Positions 6,996 through 12,657 of a stretch of DNA of 12,657 nucleotides are shown here, in pieces. Numbering within the stretch: position 1 is the stretch's first letter; every line of letters begins with the position of its first letter. Where the stretch lies: contig CALEZE010000054.1 of NCBI GenBank assembly GCA_937928235.1, positions 1 to 12,657 on the forward strand. The letters run 5' to 3'. The notes beneath the pieces were generated by a model. That model saw only the letters and a program-made list of their open reading frames with translations. It had not been told where the DNA came from and ran no database searches. The DNA comes from an uncultured bacterium (GTDB lineage: Bacteria; Patescibacteriota; Microgenomatia; UBA8517). A program made the position numbers and the translations under genes.

Positions 6996-8377
6996 TTTGG
7001 GCAATACTAGCTATAGCTTTTTTCTTGAGATTAATATCCCTTAATCAGAGCTTGTGGTTAGACGAAGCAACGAGCGCCCTTGTCGCACGAGATTTTGGAG
7101 TGGGCGAGGTGTTTACCCGCTTTATAGCAAATGACTTCCACCCTCCTCTGTACTATGTCTTACTGAACTTGTGGGAAAACGCTTTTGGCTCGGGTGAAGT
7201 GATCCTTCGTTTGTTTAGCGTAATTGCTGGACTGGGAAGTATTTACCTGACCTACTTAATTGCTAAAGAGCTATTCGCCAAGCGTGTCGGTTATTTGGCA
7301 GCCGCCTTTTTGGCCACTTCTGGTTTGCATGTTTATTACTCCCAGGAAGCGAGGGCATATATGCTTTCCACATTTTTAGTTACAGCACTTATTTATTTAT
7401 TTTTAAAACTGATGAAGGGTGGCAACTGGAAATATTGGGCACTTTTTTCGGTTACCCTAGTTATAAACAGTTTTGTTGATTATCTTCCAAACTTAATATT
7501 GCCTGTGTTTTGGATTTATGCACTTATTGCAAAAAAAGACAAAGCTTGGTGGAAGAGGTTTTTGTTAGCACATCTCCCATTGGTTGTTGCTTGGTTTTTG
7601 TGGATGCCAATTTTTAGTTGGCAACTTGTTGGTGGCCTTGGAGTTAAAACCAGCGCTCCTGGTTGGTGGAAGATCTTGGGCAGGACAAACTTTAAAGAGC
7701 TTCTTTTAGTACCAACCAAATTTGTGTTGGGACGAATCAGTTTTTACAACAAAGCCTTATATGCTGTTGTCGCAGGAGGAGTGTTGTTTGCCTACCTTGC
7801 CTTAATTATTGGCACACTGCACTCGACTTTAAAGAAAAAGGGATATCAATTAATTATTTTGTGGCTACTTATTCCTGTTTTGTTGGCCGCCGCTTTAGGT
7901 TTTTGGGTTTCCGTATTTTCTTATTTTAGGCTTATCTTTGTACTTCCAGCACTTTTTATCCTCTTAGCGGCGGCAATTTCAAAGTTAGACAAGAAACTTT
8001 TCGTTCCCGCCGTAGCTTTGGTATTTTTGGTGAATATTATTTCTACTGGAGCTTATTTATCTAACGAAAGATTCCATCGAGAGGATTGGCGTGGGTTCAC
8101 AGAGTTTGTGGAAAAAGATTCGGGAGATAACTACATAGTCCTTTTCGTTGCGGATTCAAACATGGAAGCTTACAAATATTATGACAACAGTGCTAACATT
8201 GCAGGACCAGACGCCTTAGATGGCAGTCACGAGACAATTTATCTGATGCGATACCTGAAGGATGTTTTTGATCCTGAAGACCGCTTGAGAAGCGAGATAG
8301 AAAATTTGGGGTTTGAGAAACAAAGCGAACACGATTTTAATGGAATTGTAGTATGGAAATATGAAAATACTAATTGA
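6992..8377 (+). CDS. GT39/PMT_2-like GT-C membrane glycosyltransferase
   Basis: A 461-residue protein from the GTG at 6992, chosen for its GGGAGG site and for beginning directly at the first membrane helix (IWAILAIAFFLRL). The first exoplasmic loop has LWLDEA (21-26), with the D24-E25 acid pair of the PMT/ArnT family, then HPPLYY (50-55). YYSQEARAYML (115-125) is the third strong family block. About ten helices follow, then a hydrophilic C-terminal domain beginning near RFHREDWRGF. Such enzymes transfer a sugar from a polyprenyl-phosphate donor to protein, lipid or glycan on the outer face of the membrane. The motifs differ from those of the GT-C protein at 3975-5315, so the two are not recent copies. 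The 3' end overlaps the next gene by 17 nt. Confidence 0.85.
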   Translation: MIWAILAIAFFLRLISLNQSLWLDEATSALVARDFGVGEVFTRFIANDFHPPLYYVLLNLWENAFGSGEVILRLFSVIAGLGSIYLTYLIAKELFAKRVGYLAAAFLATSGLHVYYSQEARAYMLSTFLVTALIYLFLKLMKGGNWKYWALFSVTLVINSFVDYLPNLILPVFWIYALIAKKDKAWWKRFLLAHLPLVVAWFLWMPIFSWQLVGGLGVKTSAPGWWKILGRTNFKELLLVPTKFVLGRISFYNKALYAVVAGGVLFAYLALIIGTLHSTLKKKGYQLIILWLLIPVLLAAALGFWVSVFSYFRLIFVLPALFILLAAAISKLDKKLFVPAVALVFLVNIISTGAYLSNERFHREDWRGFTEFVEKDSGDNYIVLFVADSNMEAYKYYDNSANIAGPDALDGSHETIYLMRYLKDVFDPEDRLRSEIENLGFEKQSEHDFNGIVVWKYENTN

Positions 8378-9431
8378 TATATCCCAAATAGTTCACGGAA
8401 CGGGTGTCTCGACATATACCAAGAAACTTGTTGAGAATCTTTTGGGGCTGGATACAGAGAACGAATATGCACTTTTTGGTGGTTCTTTGAGGAAACTTAC
8501 AGAATTAAAAAAGTTTACAAAGTCACTGGAGGGGAAATTTGAAGAAAGACTTATACCGCTACCTCCGGGCGTCATGGAGCTCCTTTGGAACAGATTGCAC
8601 ACATTCCCCATTGATTGGTTGGCTGGGAAAACTGATGTTTTCCACTCTTCAGATTGGACAGAGCCCCCAAGTTCCGCTTTCAAAGTAACTTTTGTTCACG
8701 ACATTGCGCCTCTTAAGTTTCCCAAACTAACACATCCCAAAGTTGTAGCTGTTCACCAAAGGAAGCTTGCATGGGCGAAGAAAGAGGTAGACAGAGTCAT
8801 GGTCCCAAGCGAGGCGACTGCAGAAGATTTGGTAGGTATGGGTATTGATAAGAAAAAAATAAGAATAGTTCCAGAAGCTTCGGCAACGAAGAAGTCGACA
8901 AAAGCCAAAGTTGAAAAAATCAAAAGTAAATTTAAAATTCCTAACGAGTACATTTTGGCTGTAGGGGTTCATCCAAGAAAAAATACAGAAAAGACAATTG
9001 AGGCATTCGAAAAAGTTAAACCAGGGGAGGACTTGAAACTTGTTGTTGCCGGTGAGCACTTTATGGAGGTGGAGGAAAGGCGGGGAGTAAGATTTGTGGG
9101 ACATGTGGGAGATGAGGATCTTTCAGCACTCTATACTGGGGCGGCGGCGCTTGTTTATCCGTCTCTCCATGAAGGATTTGGGATACCAGTTTTGGATGCA
9201 ATGAGCGTGGGAACACCAGTTGTTACATCTAATATTTCAAGTATGCCGGAAGTGGCGGGTGATGCAGCTGTCCTTGTTGACCCGACCGATACCGATTCAA
9301 TAGCGGAGGGAATTGAGGTTGCACTTAGACAAAAGAAAACACTAGCCAAAAAAGGCAAAATTCAAGCCGCCAAATTCTCTTGGGAGAAAACAGCCAAAAG
9401 AACACTGGAAGTTTATAAGGAGGCAAAATAA
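8361..9431 (+). CDS. GT4-family glycosyltransferase, MtfB-like
   Basis: A 356-residue GT-B enzyme. HGTGVSTYTKKL (12-22) is the N-terminal glycine loop, and FVHDIAPLKFP (111-121) matches the HD-x-x-PL-x-FP block of the MtfB/WbaZ-like group. VMVPSEATAEDL (147-157) and VGVHPRKNTEKTIEAF (201-216) are standard, with R206 and K207 in the donor phosphate region. EX7E is changed: E271 in HEGFGIPVLD is followed eight residues later by D279 instead of Glu. MPEVAGDAAVLVDPTDTD completes the domain, and the C-terminus reads KFSWEKTAKRTLEVY. It probably adds a sugar such as mannose or rhamnose to a lipid-linked glycan; the donor is unknown. It overlaps the upstream gene by 17 nt and lies 2 nt before a related GT4 gene. 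Confidence 0.87.
   Translation: MKILIDISQIVHGTGVSTYTKKLVENLLGLDTENEYALFGGSLRKLTELKKFTKSLEGKFEERLIPLPPGVMELLWNRLHTFPIDWLAGKTDVFHSSDWTEPPSSAFKVTFVHDIAPLKFPKLTHPKVVAVHQRKLAWAKKEVDRVMVPSEATAEDLVGMGIDKKKIRIVPEASATKKSTKAKVEKIKSKFKIPNEYILAVGVHPRKNTEKTIEAFEKVKPGEDLKLVVAGEHFMEVEERRGVRFVGHVGDEDLSALYTGAAALVYPSLHEGFGIPVLDAMSVGTPVVTSNISSMPEVAGDAAVLVDPTDTDSIAEGIEVALRQKKTLAKKGKIQAAKFSWEKTAKRTLEVYKEAK
9417..9423 (+). promoter_or_regulatory. Consensus Shine-Dalgarno of the GT4 gene at 9434
   Basis: AAGGAGG lies within the last codons of the preceding gene, 10 nt before the ATG at 9434. With the site at 6979-6984 it is one of only two near-consensus sites at usable spacing among the twelve internal starts. 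Confidence 0.7.
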
Positions 9432-9433
9432 AT

Positions 9434-10582
9434 ATGCTTATTGGAATAGACGGAAACGAAGCAAACACAAAAAACCGCGTAGGCGTGAATGTGTATGCTT
9501 TTGATCTATTTTGGTCTATTTATCGATTGGAAAAAAAGAGGCAAAAATCAGATAATCCTATAAAGTACACAATATATCTCAAGAGTAATCCTTTGCCGGA
9601 CATGCCGAAGGAAACTAGTTTTTGGAAATACAAGATATTGCCTGCCAGAAAACTATGGATTTTAACTAGGCTGATGCCGCATCTCTGGTTCACAAAAGAT
9701 AGGCCAGATGTCTTTTTTACGCCTAGCCACTATTTGCCACCCCTTGCGCCCATGCCAAAGATATGCTCAATTATGGACCTCGGATACCTCGAATTTTCGG
9801 GCCAATTTAATAAATATGACTATTGGCAGTTAAAGCTTTGGAGTGCTATTTCAATTTCAGTATCAAAACGGATCATTACGATATCTGAAAGCTCAAAAAG
9901 GGATATTGTACGACACTACCCGTCCGCTACAGGCAAGATCTCTGTTACATACCCGGCCTATGACCGTAAGAAGTTTAAGAAAGACATTTCCTTAAAGGAT
10001 GTGCGACAGATCCTCGCGAAGTACTCTATAACACAGGACTATGTACTATTTTTAAGCACACTCAAGCCTAGTAAGAATGTGGAAGGGCTTCTCGAGGCCT
10101 TTTATGAGCTTAGAAAGGCATTTGGGAAGGAGTTTAAGCAACAGTTAGTAATTGCAGGAAAACGCGGTTGGCTTTACCAGCCGATTTTTGAGAAAGCGAA
10201 AAATCTAGGCCTTGGAAGGTCCGTAGTTTTTACAGGGTTTGTAGACGAAGAAGACAAACCGGCTTTAATAGCTGGCGCCAAATTATTTGTGCTCCCATCG
10301 CACTGGGAGGGGTTTGGTTTGGATCCTCTATATGCCATGGCAGTCGGCACTCCAGTTGTTGTCTCCAACAAAGGAAGCTTGCCGGAAGTTGTTGGCGATG
10401 CAGGCCTTTTGGTTGATCCAGATAACGCCAAAGATATCTCTAAGAAAATGGAAAGTGTTCTCAGTACGGGTAAGGATGAGTATAATAGACTAGTCGAGAA
10501 AGGTTTTAGACAAGCCGCTAAGTTTTCTTGGGAAGAAACAGCAAAAGAAACACTAGGGGTTTTACAAAAGGCAGCAAAGTAA
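9434..10582 (+). CDS. GT4-family glycosyltransferase with altered EX7E
   Basis: A 382-residue GT-B protein. It opens with IGIDGNEANTKNRVGVNVYA (3-22), holding the N-terminal glycine loop. RPDVFFTPSHYLPPL (90-104) and IITISESSKRDI (147-158) follow in the acceptor-side domain. LSTLKPSKNVEGLLEAF (207-223) and VIAGKRGWLY (239-248) lie in the donor-side domain. The EX7E region reads WEGFGLDPLY: E292 is kept, but the position eight residues later is Y300. VGTPVVVSNKGSLPEVVGD follows as normal. The C-terminus KFSWEETAKETLGVL is close to that of the upstream GT4 enzyme, suggesting an old duplication. It should act on a lipid-linked glycan in the cytoplasm, provided the substitution is tolerated. A strong AAGGAGG precedes the ATG. 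Confidence 0.87.
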   Translation: MLIGIDGNEANTKNRVGVNVYAFDLFWSIYRLEKKRQKSDNPIKYTIYLKSNPLPDMPKETSFWKYKILPARKLWILTRLMPHLWFTKDRPDVFFTPSHYLPPLAPMPKICSIMDLGYLEFSGQFNKYDYWQLKLWSAISISVSKRIITISESSKRDIVRHYPSATGKISVTYPAYDRKKFKKDISLKDVRQILAKYSITQDYVLFLSTLKPSKNVEGLLEAFYELRKAFGKEFKQQLVIAGKRGWLYQPIFEKAKNLGLGRSVVFTGFVDEEDKPALIAGAKLFVLPSHWEGFGLDPLYAMAVGTPVVVSNKGSLPEVVGDAGLLVDPDNAKDISKKMESVLSTGKDEYNRLVEKGFRQAAKFSWEETAKETLGVLQKAAK

Positions 10583-10595
10583 CTTTTATATAAAC

Positions 10596-11192
10596 ATGAT
10601 TCGCGATAAACAGGGCAGGAAACTAACCGTAGGTCAAGTAATTAAGAAGGGTTTCAATCGTGTATACAATTATTTTCTTGATCTTGAGCTAATGCTTCTT
10701 AGGTGGGTTGGCCATGTACCTTTCCATTCCGTAAGGCGATTCTTCTACAGTTTAGCTGGTATAAAAATGGGAAGAAGTTCCGCAATACACATGTGGGCTA
10801 ATTTTTTTCAGCCCAAAAATATTTCCATTGGTGAAGATACAATTGTTGGGGATCATGCGTTTTTGGACGGAAGGGCGACTCTTACTATTGGTAATCATGT
10901 AGACATTGCTTCATCCGTCATGATCTACAATTCAGAACACGATCTGGAGAGTGAAGACTTTGGAGCGAGAGAGGAAGTCGTAGAGATTGGAGATTATGTT
11001 TTTGTTGGCCCTAGGGCAATAATTCTTCCTGGTGTAAAAATCGGCAAGGGAGCGGTTGTCGCGGCCGGGGCAGTTGTTTCAAAAGATGTTGACGACTTCG
11101 CTATTGTTGGTGGCGTTCCTGCCAAGGTCATTGGTGAGCGAAAAAACAAAAACCCCAAGTATGTTTTAGGGAGGGCGAGGCTCTTTCAGTAG
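10596..11192 (+). CDS. Hexapeptide-repeat acyltransferase (left-handed beta-helix)
   Basis: A 198-residue protein of the WcaF/NodL/Maa-type acetyltransferase group. A basic N-terminal helical part (1-60) precedes hexapeptide turns such as ISIGED, TIVGDH, LTIGNH and VDIASS (76-106). The loop NSEHDLE carries H115, the expected catalytic His. A second run, VEIGDY, VFVGPR, AIILPG, VKIGKG and AVVAAG (129-158), leads to the family-typical end AIVGGVPAKVIG (169-180). Members form trimers and usually transfer acetyl groups from acetyl-CoA to sugars, so O-acetylation of the glycan or a precursor is the likely role. The 13-nt spacer upstream is the longest gap in the window and contains no Shine-Dalgarno. 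The only TAG stop in the window ends this gene. Confidence 0.88.
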   Translation: MIRDKQGRKLTVGQVIKKGFNRVYNYFLDLELMLLRWVGHVPFHSVRRFFYSLAGIKMGRSSAIHMWANFFQPKNISIGEDTIVGDHAFLDGRATLTIGNHVDIASSVMIYNSEHDLESEDFGAREEVVEIGDYVFVGPRAIILPGVKIGKGAVVAAGAVVSKDVDDFAIVGGVPAKVIGERKNKNPKYVLGRARLFQ

Positions 11193-11194
11193 CA

Positions 11195-11749
11195 ATGATG
11201 AAGCGGATATTTGGTGCTATCTATATTTTGGCTAGTGTTTTATTTTTGTGGTATTTGGTATTGCCCAGCCCTGATTTTCCCGAGCCGCCACAAGACGCTC
11301 TACAATCCCAAGAACCAGGTGACTCAGAAGATTTGCTGGTGAGAAGGGCGTATTTTACGGACCTAACAAGAGAGGAAGTGCTTCTTCACTACCAGGAACA
11401 ACTATCTAGGGGGTCAGTATTTTCGAAAATGACATATCGGTTAAACTACCCACCCGAAGAGGCATCAACAATAATAAGAGACCAAACAAGAAGCACATTT
11501 TTAGAAGAAATCGTTCACCCCTTTCGTGAGTCGTTTTATGTAAATGGTTTTAAGGCAGAGCATCCAGCGGATACCATTTTAATTGAAGACAAGGTTTGGA
11601 ATCAGAAGGTGACTGTGAAGTATGTGCAAAGTAGTGCGATCACGAGGTTGGCTGTTGCTGTTTTTGCGCTGGTTTTAGTTTGGGTTGTAATATCAAACTG
11701 GAGACAGTTGTTTTTGAGCCTAGTTATGAAAGAAAATGGGAAAAAATAA
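11195..11749 (+). CDS. Small membrane protein of unknown function with two predicted helices
   Basis: I do not recognise a characterised family. The 184-residue protein starts ATG-ATG (11195 or 11198). It has an N-terminal membrane helix or uncleaved signal (about 5-23), a Pro/Glu/Asp-rich linker (24-47), a folded-looking charged region (about 48-145) and a second helix (149-167) with a short basic tail. Both termini are probably cytoplasmic and the middle exoplasmic. The middle has a dense, specific-looking block: LNYPPEEASTIIRDQTRS (83-100), then FLEEIVHPFRESFYVNGF (102-119). No catalytic motif or cysteine is visible. It overlaps the downstream GT2 gene by 14 nt and follows the acyltransferase by 2 nt, so it is co-transcribed with glycan genes. 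It could be a scaffold or accessory subunit for assembly or export; this is inference from location only. Confidence 0.72.
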   Translation: MMKRIFGAIYILASVLFLWYLVLPSPDFPEPPQDALQSQEPGDSEDLLVRRAYFTDLTREEVLLHYQEQLSRGSVFSKMTYRLNYPPEEASTIIRDQTRSTFLEEIVHPFRESFYVNGFKAEHPADTILIEDKVWNQKVTVKYVQSSAITRLAVAVFALVLVWVVISNWRQLFLSLVMKENGKK

Positions 11750-12657
11750 AAAGTCGGGAAAAATTGATATTTCAGTTGTCATTATATCTTCTAAAAAGGA
11801 TTTTCTTACCGATTGTCTGAAAACTTTGTTCCCGGCGCTTTCCGGTCTAAAAAGCGAAGTGATACTAGTCGACAACGCCTCGAAGGAAGAAATCGGTAAG
11901 GATATAAAGAAAGATTTCCCAGAGGTAAAGGTAATAAGGAGAGAGGAAAACGGCGGATTTGGTGAGAATAACAACATGGGAATGAGAGTTGCCAAGGGAC
12001 GATATGTTCTTCTTTTAAACGACGACACCAAGCTTATTCAAAAAAACATTCTTAAAGAAATGGTTGAGTGGATGGACGAAAATCCCAAAGTGGGGGTTTC
12101 GAGTTGTGCTTTACTTAATCCTGACAGAAAAACTTACCAAGGCTCTGGTGGGTATTTCCCAACACTTCCCCGTGTTTTTGCATGGATGACTTTCTTGGAC
12201 GATATACCCGGCTTGGATAAGCTGATTAAGCCATACCACCCCTTACATGGTTGGTCTCCCTTCTATAAAGGAGAAGATTATTTCAAAAGTCCCCACAAAC
12301 AAGATTGGGTCACGGGGGCCTTTTATTTAATGCGAAAGAAGGCAATGGATGAAGTTGGGCTTTTTGACGAAGACTTTTTCTTGTATGTCGAAGAGGTGGA
12401 GTTGTCCTACCGCTTTGCCAAAGCAGGCTGGGAAACATGGTATTTACCAAAGTGGAAAATAGTTCACTACGGGCAAGTGACAACCGGTAGCCAGTCCGCA
12501 ATGATTAATGAGATGAAAAACCTGAAATTGTTTTACAAAAAACATTACCCAAAGTGGCAGCTTCCATTGTTGGTCGCGCTTCTTAAACTTGGCGCTCTCT
12601 TTAGAATTTTTGTTCACGGCATAAGAAAGGGTGCCGAGCCGGTGAAAATCTATGCAA
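11736..12657 (+). CDS. Rhamnosyltransferase-like GT2 glycosyltransferase (3' truncated)
   Basis: The frame opens at the ATG at 11736 and stays open to the right edge, giving 307 residues of an incomplete protein. ISVVIISSKKDFL (12-24) and VILVDNASKEE (42-52) form the nucleotide-binding part. REENGGFGENNNMGM (69-83) is the N-x-G-[FY]-x-x-x-x-N block of WbbL-type rhamnosyltransferases. The metal-binding motif is N95-D96-D97 in LLLNDDTKL. WVTGAFYLMRKKAMDEVGLF (191-210), followed by DEDFFLYVEEVELSYR, is the acceptor-side signature with the catalytic acid region. A hydrophobic stretch near 276-294 may touch the membrane. It likely adds rhamnose or a similar sugar to a lipid-linked glycan. The start overlaps the previous gene by 14 nt, with only a weak AAAGAAA upstream. 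Few residues may be missing, judging from family length. Confidence 0.87.
   Translation, partial: MGKNKKSGKIDISVVIISSKKDFLTDCLKTLFPALSGLKSEVILVDNASKEEIGKDIKKDFPEVKVIRREENGGFGENNNMGMRVAKGRYVLLLNDDTKLIQKNILKEMVEWMDENPKVGVSSCALLNPDRKTYQGSGGYFPTLPRVFAWMTFLDDIPGLDKLIKPYHPLHGWSPFYKGEDYFKSPHKQDWVTGAFYLMRKKAMDEVGLFDEDFFLYVEEVELSYRFAKAGWETWYLPKWKIVHYGQVTTGSQSAMINEMKNLKLFYKKHYPKWQLPLLVALLKLGALFRIFVHGIRKGAEPVKIYA

Noticed and set aside
8727..9104. Open frame of 125 codons on the - strand, antisense to the MtfB-like GT4 gene
   Set aside because: Its Phe/Cys-rich composition and lack of any motif point to a shadow of the GT4 gene, whose domains are clear throughout this stretch.
10561..10594. Possible internal promoter before the acyltransferase gene (TTTACA and TATATA)
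   Set aside because: The boxes are about 20 nt apart, longer than the usual 16-18, and the -10-like box ends 3 nt before the ATG, leaving no leader. AT-rich chance matches are expected here.
1..12657. UGA recoding to glycine, as in some CPR bacteria
   Set aside because: TGA serves as the stop of four genes exactly where the next gene begins, and no gene has an internal in-frame TGA.

Overview
The window is one continuous stretch of thirteen tightly packed genes, all on the + strand. Nearly all of them make, modify or export a cell-surface glycan. The first gene is cut by the left edge and the last by the right edge. No RNA gene, mobile element, CRISPR array, clear terminator or stand-alone promoter is visible, and no non-coding gap exceeds 13 nt. 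The operon therefore runs past both ends of the window.

Organism: gene density is extreme, with nine of the twelve junctions overlapping and the other three only 2, 13 and 2 nt apart. Base composition is moderately AT-leaning. The glycosyltransferase (GT) set resembles, from memory, loci of Candidate Phyla Radiation bacteria, most likely Microgenomates. This is inference, because no marker gene is present. TGA ends four genes (stops at 2394, 3978, 6995 and 8377), so the UGA-to-glycine code of Gracilibacteria/Absconditabacteria does not apply.

Layout. 1-1126: C-terminal exoplasmic part and last membrane helix of a large YfhO/AftD-like membrane protein. 1114-2394: Wzx-type flippase. 2391-3296: GT2 glycosyltransferase. 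3286-3978: SAM-dependent methyltransferase. 3975-5315: GT-C membrane glycosyltransferase. 5297-6247: GT4 glycosyltransferase. 6240-6995: WaaE/KdtX-like GT2. 6992-8377: second GT-C enzyme of the GT39/PMT type, with a GTG start chosen from a strong Shine-Dalgarno (SD) sequence. 8361-9431 and 9434-10582: two adjacent GT4 enzymes. 10596-11192: hexapeptide-repeat acyltransferase. 11195-11749: small unrecognised membrane protein. 11736-12657: rhamnosyltransferase-like GT2, running off the right edge.

How the genes may work together (inference): the soluble GT2 and GT4 enzymes would build a lipid-linked oligosaccharide on the cytoplasmic face. The methyltransferase and acyltransferase would decorate it and the flippase would move it outward. 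The GT-C proteins and the truncated first protein would add sugars or transfer the glycan outside the membrane. The initiating phosphoglycosyl transferase, a clear Wzy polymerase and nucleotide-sugar synthesis genes are missing from the window. The least explained gene is the 184-residue protein at 11195-11749. The most notable molecular oddities are altered EX7E motifs in two neighbouring GT4 enzymes and the near absence of Shine-Dalgarno sequences at most internal starts.
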